DNA of 10,439 nucleotides from Auxenochlorella pyrenoidosa. Taxonomy: Eukaryota > Chlorophyta > Trebouxiophyceae > Chlorellales > Chlorellaceae. A program made the position numbers and the translations under genes. Every line of letters starts with the position of its first letter. The stretch's first letter is position 1. Of the stretch, positions 1 through 7,045 are shown piece after piece. The stretch spans positions 849,364-859,802 of the forward strand of contig KQ482069.1 in the NCBI GenBank assembly GCA_001430745.1, given 5' to 3'. Below the pieces are notes generated by a model that was not told the DNA's origin, made no database searches, and saw only the letters and a program-made list of their open reading frames with translations.

Positions 1-109
1 CGGGCGATGGGGGATAGGGGTGGGGGCGCGGCACCGGAGGGCAGGCGGTTGTGCCGAGCCTGCGCCAGCACTCGGATGCGCGCTGGCCCATGCACCCTCA
101 GCGCCGCAC

Positions 110-1695
110 CTTGCCGTAAATGTCAGACAGGCCGGTTCCCAGGATGAGGGAGGTCACCGCCACCGGCCCCACCGCCTGCACAAGCAGGGCAGGGGCGGGG
201 CGAGGTTGGGGTGGCACAGAGGCGCATGCAGGTACTGGGAGCAGGCGCCGCGGGCCGGGGCCTTGCGGGTGCTTTACGTGCAGCGCGGGGCCTGGCAGGG
301 CAGGGAGGCGGCGGGCTGCGGGCGCTGAGCATGGTGGGGTTCAAAGCGAGGGGAGGGCGTCACAGCGGGCGGTGCGCGGGTGCAGGTGGCCCACCAGCTG
401 TCGTGAGGAGCCCAGCAGCGCGTAGAAGATGCAGGGTGTGAATGCGCCATCTGCGGGGTTGAGAAAGTGGGAGGCAGGGCATGGTGACGAGGCCATCGAG
501 GCGCAAGCGGCAAGGCCGCTAGGAGGGTGGGCAGCGTGCAGCGGCGGCGGCGGCAGGCACCGGCCGCCCGTCTGACCCGCAGCAGCAGCCGCAAGATCGA
601 TTTCGATTTTGCAGCGATTTTTGGCCACTTTCTGCAGGCTCGCAGAGGGCACAGACGCTCCGAACTAAAGGCATCTTGCAAACTGGCTTGAATTAAATTT
701 CAACAGGGACAAGGGCAAACCACGAGAACACAGATCGCATCCAAAATCACAGCGAATTTGGCGGAAAACAAAGTCGGAGTTTCAAAGGTAGGTGTTCTGG
801 GCAAATCTGGCGCCGCTCAAACGGCCGATTGACCACCCGGATTCGGACCCACCATCACAACCACGCTCATTTCCCATAAGGGAAAACATCACAGCCCAGA
901 CACAACACTCCCTGAATGCTCAACAACCCCTCTGTGAACGAAGTGGTCAAGAGCAGTCCAACGCGCACGCTCCGCACACACACCGCACCGCCGCCACCCC
1001 AGCCCCACTCACACAGTCCGTACACTTGGGGGAGGAAGGCGAGGTTTTGGGCATAGGACATGCCCTGGGGCACCACCATAGCAGCGACCGACAGGCCAGC
1101 CTGAGGGGGCGCAGGTGAAACCAGGGGAGGCATGGAGCGGCTGGAGGGTTGCCACGGCGGCAGCGGCAGTGGCGCAGCCTGCGCCGCTCATCTGTGCGCG
1201 GCCGACAAGGGTGCCAAGCCTCATCTAATGCTCAGAAACGAGTGAGCAGCGCCTTTAAGTAAAAACGAGTGACTGCACACCTCTCCACCCACTCCCTCCG
1301 GCCAGCTGCGCACCCCCTTCTCCACAGGAGCGGCTGATCTGCTCTGCAGCAGCTCACCGCCAGGTCGGGCAGCAGGCACTCGCGGATGTTGTAGGTGCGG
1401 ATCCAGCCAAAGAAGGGCACAAATGCGGACAGCCACTGATACCACGTGAGCTTCTGGCCCTTCCACCTGCGAAGGTGGGAAGGGCGGGAGGCAGCGGCGG
1501 CGTGGGCGGACGTGACGGGGCGGCGGGCGGGCACGCGGGCATGCGGGCACGTGGGCGGGCAGGCACAGCTGTCCCGCCACAGGCGGCTCGCCTGTTCTTC
1601 TCCACTCGCAGCACGCGCTTGGCCTCCTCCTTCAGGTTCTCATCTGGGACATTCTCCACCGGCACCAGGCCGGCATGCCTCACTCCCTCTCCCAT
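110..1695 (-). CDS. SULTR: SulP/SULTR-type sulfate transporter, 5' part (partial)
   Basis: This is the N-terminal part of a SulP-family anion transporter, a membrane protein that in algae and plants usually imports sulfate with protons. Minus-strand exons are 1695-1592, 1466-1358, 1100-1013, 450-395 and 175-110; phases join cleanly to give 141 codons, and the gene continues past the left edge. Residues 43-71 hold the conserved pre-membrane segment (WYQWL, GWIRTYN, LLPDLA). Residues 72-100 hold AGLSV, VVPQGMSYA and LPQVYGL. Residues 101-119 hold YGAF, YALLGSSRQL, followed by AVGPVAVTSLILG at 120-132. These are hallmark SulP N-terminal motifs. The start at 1695 is the first ATG in its open frame and sits in a strong context (ACCATGG). 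The first intron appears to use a GC donor. The STAS domain expected at the C-terminus lies outside the window. The exact substrate is inferred from the family; the gene symbol is family-level only. Confidence 0.9.
451..1012 (-). other. Long intron 3 of the SulP gene with an AT-richer core
   Basis: At 562 nt this is the longest intron seen here, bounded by GTGAGT and CCCCGCAG. Its middle (about 600-790) is much less GC-rich than its surroundings: by hand count 661-780 is about 44% G+C. No coding exon is needed there, because exons 3 and 4 join in phase to make GLYGAF. No clear snoRNA boxes were recognised. Confidence 0.7.
1467..1591 (-). other. Intron 1 of the SulP gene, apparent GC-AG intron
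   Basis: The 125-nt intron begins GCGAGC after exon sequence AACAG and ends CTTCGCAG. The exon on each side is fixed by the protein: KNR then WKGQKLTWYQW. The join needs phase 2, which the GC donor supplies. The nearby GT dinucleotides give the wrong phase. Confidence 0.7.
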
Positions 1696-1970
1696 GGTGC
1701 GAATAGTGGGCTGGCAGACGCGGAAGCCGGGCCCGGCGTTGATCTGATGGAGTCCAATCGGCCGTGTTCTCAGGAACCGGCCAGCAAGGGCTACGGCCGG
1801 GAGTGCCAGCAAGCATCTGCCGGAGGAACAGGGTTGCCAGGCTGGCAGGCCGGTTTGCTGGTAGCCACCCACTGACGGCTGGAGAGGGACTCTCTGGCAG
1901 GTTTCGGTGCCTAGACCGCGCGCAGACCCCTGCGCATTCAGGGAGATCTCTTTCTGGCACGCGCACCACG
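1696..1970. promoter_or_regulatory. Probable bidirectional promoter between genes 1 and 2
   Basis: Only 275 bp separate the diverging start codons of the sulfate transporter (1695, minus) and the CHRD-like membrane protein gene (1971, plus), so both promoters and both 5' UTRs must lie in or very near this segment. A CCAAT pentamer is at 1754-1758. No TATA box was seen in either direction. Promoter function is inferred from position only. Confidence 0.5.
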
Positions 1971-4900
1971 ATGCCCGCCCTGCGCACGGTGTGTTGTGGA
2001 CCGCTTGGAGTCGCCTTTGTCAGGGTTGTGGTGAATTTAAGGGCTTTGTGTCCAAATCGGAAAGCCAGGAAGCATGTGCGCTGCGCGAAGTCACTGGCGC
2101 TAGCAATCGCCTTCCTGCCGGCCGCCGACAGCAGTAGCGGCATCAGGCTGCTCGCTGCCTGTCTGTCTCCTGCGCTGCAGGCGCACACCTCAGGCCCCTC
2201 CCTTGCAATGTCTCATGCCTCAATGTGATCTGACGTGACGCATCAAATCATCGTCTCCCCACCCTCGCCGCAGCTGGCGCCGCTGCTGGCTGCGCTGCTG
2301 GTCGTGACCAGCCTGCGCGGCGCCGCTGCTGTGGCCGGCGACTCATTCCTCTGCGACCTAGTCACCGCCAGCGCCTCGCCCATGAACCAGAACACATACA
2401 AGGACACGGTGAGTCGCGTGACGCTTGCTGGCAGGGCAGGAGGCGCGCCGCCTCTGTCCCGCTGACGAGGGGCCGGCGGCGCATGCGGCTGGCGTGGGCA
2501 GCACATGCCGCCGCTGCGCTTCCACGCCCGCCGCCCATGCCTGAGGCTAAGAATTGAATGTTCGATATCAATATTTTGCAGAAAGGAGGGTATGGCACGG
2601 TCTCCATCATCGACAACGGGGAGGCCTACTCCTGGGAGGTGCGCCCAGCTGGCCTGCTCGGCCTGGCCCGCCCGCCCCCAGCCCCAGCCTCCCAGCGCGG
2701 CTGCCGCATGGGCAGCATGGGATGGCCCCGAGCACCCACGCACCACCCCTGTGCGGCCCGAAACATCCAAGCGATGTGTATTCAAACCGTCGCACCGCTC
2801 ATCCGCCTGCCACCCCGCCCCTCCCCGCTGCCTGAACCCCCCCCCCCCCCCCCCTCGCAGGTGGACATCTTCCAGGCCCCGCTGCCCACCACCATCCAGC
2901 TCGTGCTCACCACCCCCGGCCTGCCCCAGCTCATTCTGCTGACTAAGGAGCCCTCTGACGACGGCATCTCCTTTGGCACCCTGGAGTACGATCAGGTGGC
3001 CCAGGCCGTGGCAGCCTCCCCCAACCCCAGCGCCAAGCTGTTCGACGGCACCATGTGAGGCTGAGGCCTTTGGAGGGGCCTGCAGGCCAGCGCAGTTGGG
3101 TCGACGGGGGCCTGCAAAGCAGCTGGGGGGCAGGCAGGGCGGCGGCACGCTGGCGGGCTGAGCGCTGCTCATGACGGCCGCTCCTTGCATGCGCCGCCTG
3201 CTGGAAGTTGCCTGCGCCACAGCTCTGGGTGCTCACCCTCCCACCTCACCCCCCCCCACCCCACCCACCCACCCACCCCAACCACACATACGCCGCCTGC
3301 GAGCAGCGGCATCGTGGCGACGTTTGCAAAGCCCGCAGGCTCCGCCCTGCTGTGCCCCCTGACCGACGGCACCGAGGTGAGCCGCCCGCCGGTTTTGGCT
3401 GCGTGCCGCCGGCCTTCGCCGCTTGCACTGCCCCCCACCCTGCCGGGAAGCCAGGCACGCCCTGGCGTGCCCGGCAGGACGCACGATGCGCAGGTCGAGC
3501 CGGCCAAGCGATCACATGCACCCCACCTGCCCCCTGCCCACAGATCTTCCACCCAGTCTACGCCCCGCCCTCACCCCCCTCCACCACCCCGCCCGCCCCC
3601 GACATCTACGCCCTGCACCCCGGGGTGGAGCCCGAGATCTTTTACTCCCAGCTGGACGGCACCCAGGTGGGCGCCCGGCAGGGCGGCGCCGGCAGCAGTT
3701 CTCATTTGCCTCGTCCGCTCGGTGCCTCTAAAACGTTTGCAGGGCCTTTGCCGGCCTGCGCTTTGAGGCTCTGCCACCTGCTCCCTTGCCCCGCCCTCCG
3801 CTCAGGTGTACATTCTTGAGTCCGGCCTGCTCAACCCGGTGAGTGCAGCAGCGTGCGCAGCATGCACAGCAGCTGGCCGCTGCACAGAAGCGCGGGGCGG
3901 GGGGCATGTGCATGCAGCCAGGCGCTGTGCCCGCGGGGCGGGCACACACAGGGGGCAGGATGGCTCAGCAGCGTGCGGCTGCTCCGACTGTAAAGCTAGC
4001 CAACCTGCACCTGTTTTGCTTTGCTGCCATCCATGCAGGGCAACGGCACTGCCTCCATTCTGATTTACGACTGGAAGGACGGCACCTACACCTGGCAAGC
4101 CTGCTGTCCTAACTGCTTGCTGCCCTGGCCATGCGCATGCCCTCATTTGAAAGCTGGCCGCGAGCTGTCCTGCCTTGGCGACGCCTGGCTGCCGCTGTGC
4201 GGCAGCGCCATCATGGCATGTGATGGGCATGTGATGATCGCAGCGGTAACCCACCGGCAGGCATGCCTCCAACCCGTTTTGTTTGCAGGGAGCTGGAGAC
4301 CAACAACGTGGCCAGCCCACAGGGCCTGCAGCTCAAGGTGAAAAGGGAAAGAACATAAAATTGCTTAGCTTGCTCTCTCACAGTAGATCACACAAGCCGT
4401 CCCTTGCCAGCTCCCGCTGCCCAGGCCCCAGCGGCTCTGCCCCCCCAGTCAGCAGGCTGACCGTGCTGCCGTTGCGCAGGGCGCCGCTCTAGAGCAATAT
4501 TTGATCTTGCCCCACCCCTGCAGGTGTTCAACGACCTTGTTGACCAGCCTCTCGTGATGAACCTCACCGCCGACCAGCCCTGGGCACCAGAGACCCTGTC
4601 TTACACCGGCAGTGAGTCGCGGGCAGGGCAGGGCAGGGCAGGGCAGGGCAGCGTGGCTAGCCGGGGGATGGTTGACAAGGCAGGCAGCCTGCCGGGCGCC
4701 CAGCCGATCCGATGTGGATGCCGGCAACGGCCAGCTGCCAGCCGCTCATGGCCGCAGGCAGCAGGCAGAGGCGCAGCCCTCGCGCTGCAGCCCCGCCGCC
4801 GCCTGGCGGCTGCGCCCAGCGCGCGCCCCCAGGTGACAGGCCCCTCTCACACACACACACTCACTCACCACCTGCCGACCTGCTCACCCGCTTGCAGACT

Positions 4901-5802
4901 TCACGCTGGCGCAGCTGCAGGCGGGGCTGGCGGCAGCGGGCCGCCCGGACGCTTACCTGTCCAACCACACCCCCGACCTGTTCCTTGAGATGATCGACCT
5001 CGGGGGCATCACCCAAGAGGAGATTGTGCTGCAGCAGCAGGCAGAGGCCCCCGCCCCCGAGGGGGACCCCGTCGGCACCGTCGCCAATGTGCGGCGGCGG
5101 CTGGCGCAGGCCGCCGCCGCGGCGCCCGCCCCCGCGGGCGATGTTCTGGGCGCGCCGGCACCGGGCCCCGACAGCGCGCCCGCCGGCGGCGCCGGCTACT
5201 GCTCCAACAAGCCCGTGGCGTCGCGCATCATCGGCTTCATCTTCGACTCTGCCAGCCGCTACAAGCTCAAGCCGGTGCTCAAGGACAGCAGCAGCATCCC
5301 CAAGTCGGTGAGCTGGCAGTGCCCCTGGGAGGCAGGGAAGTGCCACCCTCACCGAGGGCAGGCCAGGGCTGCAGGAGGGGCCAGGCGCGCCGGCGACTGT
5401 GGCACTGCCGGCATGACGGGCGGCGTTTCTGCCCTGGCAGCCGCCACTGGCAGCAACTCTCGTGCCGAGCTGCCTGGGCTGCCGACTGTCGCCTCTGGGC
5501 TACAGAGCTGGGCCCCGGGGGCCGCCATGCCTGCAGCTGCCGGCATGCAGCGCCGTACTGATACCGCTCGCATGCCTGTCCCCCTGCCCGCCACTCTCTG
5601 CTCACCCGGCCTAGCTGCCAGGCTGCCCCTCAGGTTCACCGCTGTGCTCAGATCCCTCTGCCCCTCCCCCTGTGCCCCCCTGTCCTGTGCCTTACAGGTC
5701 GAGCAGATCCCTCTGTTCGTCTCTGGCGGCTTCCTGGCAGCCTGCCTGATTGTGTTTGTGAGCATGTACATCTCTGGCACCCTGGAGGCGGCCTCTGCCT
5801 GA
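1971..5802 (+). CDS. Predicted type I membrane protein with two CHRD-like units, 12 exons
   Basis: Exons are 1971-1988, 2274-2408, 2582-2638, 2861-3054, 3307-3376, 3544-3666, 3806-3838, 4039-4094, 4289-4337, 4524-4611, 4898-5307 and 5698-5802, giving 445 residues. Residues 1-27 form a signal peptide (hydrophobic 7-20, likely cut after A25 or A27). Two repeated units follow, about 31-150 and 190-310. Each has a G-x-GT-x-S-I strand, a Y-[ST]-WE motif and later a helix-like stretch with DQVAQAVAA or LAQLQAGLAAAG; the second ends in AYLSNHT, resembling the YVNxHT end of CHRD domains. Four N-glycosylation sequons (N212, N258, N275, N297) all fall in unit 2. A Pro/Ala-rich linker (about 323-373) leads to a membrane span at about 417-437 and an eight-residue tail. 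The 18-nt first exon is the least certain part, chosen because ATG 1971 is the first ATG in its frame and its splice extends the signal peptide in phase. The CHRD assignment is by eye and tentative; the function is unknown. Confidence 0.8.
2582..2638 (+). repeat. Exon 3 of gene 2, related to exon 8 (4039-4094)
   Basis: Exon 3 (57 nt) encodes KGGYGTVSIIDNGEAYSWE. Exon 8 (56 nt) encodes GNGTASILIYDWKDGTYT plus most of a Trp codon. Both exons start in phase 0 just before the G-x-GT motif and both end at the Y-x-W-E motif. This supports an internal duplication within the gene. Confidence 0.6.
2837..2854 (+). repeat. Run of 18 C residues at a splice acceptor
   Basis: The polypyrimidine tract of intron 3 of gene 2 is an uninterrupted C18 run, followed by TCGCAG and exon 4 at 2861. 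It is prone to slippage and to sequencing error. The length does not affect the reading frame because it is intronic. Confidence 0.95.
3247..3288 (+). repeat. C/A-only low-complexity tract (CCCA-type) in intron 4 of gene 2
   Basis: The tract contains only C and A, with several CCCA units in a row, close to the acceptor of intron 4. The opposite strand carries repeated G runs that could form a G-quadruplex. Confidence 0.85.
4095..4288 (+). other. Intron 8 of gene 2, apparent GC-AG intron
   Basis: The intron begins GCAAGC after ACCTG and ends TTTGCAG. Splicing there joins TG and G into a Trp codon, giving the continuous stretch KDGTYTWELETNN, which parallels the YSWE motif of unit 1. No GT near the donor gives this phase. 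The length is 194 nt. Confidence 0.75.
4621..4650 (+). repeat. Six tandem GGGCA units just after a splice donor
   Basis: Six perfect copies of the pentamer GGGCA begin nine bases after the start of intron 10 of gene 2. Six evenly spaced GGG runs on the transcribed sense strand could form an RNA or DNA G-quadruplex beside the donor. Confidence 0.9.
4848..4860 (+). repeat. Short CA microsatellite
   Basis: A 13-nt CACACA tract lies in the last part of intron 10 of gene 2, about 40 nt upstream of the acceptor at 4897. Confidence 0.9.
5308..5697 (+). other. Intron 11 of gene 2, open in frame (390 nt)
   Basis: The segment begins GTGAGC and ends CTTACAG, a good donor and acceptor, but it is exactly 130 codons long and has no in-frame stop. 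Its translation is low-complexity and unlike the flanking protein, so an intron is preferred. Retention would insert 130 residues just before the membrane span. Confidence 0.65.
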
Positions 5803-6413
5803 GCTGCACCTCTGAAAGCAGGCAGAAAGCTAACAGAAAGTGGCCAGAGGCCCTGCGCTGCGGCACGGCTAGGGCGGCGCAGCTAGGGCACGGCGAGATG
5901 CCTCCGCGACCTCAGTACCCGCCAGAATCGCCATTGCTGGCGCTGCCGGGGGGGGGCCTCCAGGGCGGCACCCCTCTGGCCAGCAGCCCCCAGGCCTCTG
6001 CTGTTCCACCATCTATGCTGCTGCCGTGGTGCCGTGCCGCCACCGGTTGAGGACTCTGGCATGTACCGCACTCTGTTTGCCCAGCTTTCATTCCGCCAGA
6101 TCCCCGCGCTTTCCTCTGGACCCCTCTTGTTCGACTGTATATGGATGCTGCTCAGATCCACCCTGATCTCTTGCCCAGTCAGGCCTGCTAGCACTCCCCT
6201 CGTTCCCGCCTGCGGGCTCCCACATCCTGGTTCTGCTCTCCCCTTGTCTAAGCGACCTCACCGTGTGACTCGTGCCACGCCAGCACCAGTTTGGAGGGGA
6301 GCTGACGGTGGAACAGACCAGAACTCGAGCAGGGCAGGTCTAAGCACCCAAGTGGCATGGCATGGCATGCACAGAGGTGGGACAGGGGGCACGCGGGCAC
6401 TTGCCGGCAGGGA

Positions 6414-6427
6414 GCCAGCCGGCTGGC
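6414..6427. repeat. Perfect 14-bp palindrome
   Basis: The sequence GCCAGCCGGCTGGC reads the same on both strands. It lies between genes 2 and 3. In GC-rich DNA this may be chance; no function is proposed. Confidence 0.9.
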
Positions 6428-6847
6428 CTCGGCAGTGGCTGGTGCTCACAGACAGCTGGGGCATGGGTCCTTCCAAACCCCTCAGCAAGTGAAACCAGAC
6501 CGCCCTTGATCACATACAGCCACCAGTCTGTCTCCACCATGCAGGCAGGAGCAGCACTGTGGGTGCAGCAGCAAGCTGTACTGGCAGTAGCAGCGGCGGC
6601 GGTCGAGAGGTCACGCGCCACACTCGGCCCGGCAGCAAGCTGCATCCTCATTCCAGGGGCCCTTTGCTCTGCAGCGGCCTGCATGAACTGTCCCATAGCG
6701 AGGGCGGCACATCCCTCCTGCCCAGGAGCTGGTCCCCATGGCCGCTTGATGGGCAGCAGCTGCCCCCGCCAGGCTGCCGCCGCCAGCGCCGCCAGGCAGC
6801 CGCAGTTTGCTCGCACGCTCGGCCCCCCCGTGCGTGCATCACAGAGA

Positions 6848-6868
6848 TGCTGGATTGCCGATCCAGCA
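6848..6868. repeat. Hairpin, 8-bp perfect stem
   Basis: TGCTGGAT and ATCCAGCA flank a five-base loop TGCCG. It lies about 180 bp before the start codon of gene 3. It is not followed by a T run, so it does not resemble a terminator. Confidence 0.85.
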
Positions 6869-6955
6869 GGAATTGCTGGCGCCCCGGTCCGGCCGATAAG
6901 TGCTGGTTGATGCCGTGCCAGCAGGGCAGGGAGATGGCTGGTACTTTAGTACACC

Positions 6956-6968
6956 CATACAAAAGAGG
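6956..6968 (+). promoter_or_regulatory. Possible TATA-like element of gene 3
   Basis: CATACAAAAGAGG is an AT-richer element in a GC-rich stretch, about 80 bp upstream of the gene 3 start codon. That spacing would leave a short 5' UTR. The match to a TATA consensus is weak. Confidence 0.25.
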
Positions 6969-7045
6969 CCCCGGCCGCTTGCAGCACCATTCCGCTCTCC
7001 TCTGCATTCCAATCGCTTCGGTGTGATTGGGATTCGCCGGGAAAA

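Larger units (their letters stand above)
5803..7045. other. Intergenic region between genes 2 and 3, no gene recognised
   Basis: These 1243 bp should contain the 3' UTR of gene 2 and the promoter of gene 3. Open frames exist on both strands, but none has recognisable motifs, splice-phase logic or sensible composition. No TGTAA polyadenylation signal, the common green-algal form, was found here. Small structures present are a 14-bp perfect palindrome at 6414-6427 and a hairpin at 6848-6868. Confidence 0.6.

Noticed and set aside
1696..1872. N-terminal extension of the sulfate transporter to 1872
   Set aside because: The frame is open, but its upstream start is GTG. The first ATG is at 1695, in a strong context.
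2235..2273. Start of gene 2 at GTG 2235
   Set aside because: An in-frame TGA lies at 2226-2228, there is no ATG before the signal peptide, and a CCGCAG acceptor at 2273 fits an upstream 18-nt first exon.
2243..3220. Long minus-strand open frame (325 codons) opposite gene 2
   Set aside because: It runs across both exons and introns of gene 2, its protein is Gly/Arg/Ala low complexity, and it shows no motif. It is a shadow of GC-rich DNA.
4990..5802. Single unspliced 270-codon frame in gene 2
   Set aside because: It runs through a good GTGAGC donor and CTTACAG acceptor, and the middle is unlike the flanks. Retention is reported as a finding instead of the main model.
6034..6910. Several open frames between genes 2 and 3
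   Set aside because: No domain, no consistent splice structure and no biased composition beyond high GC.
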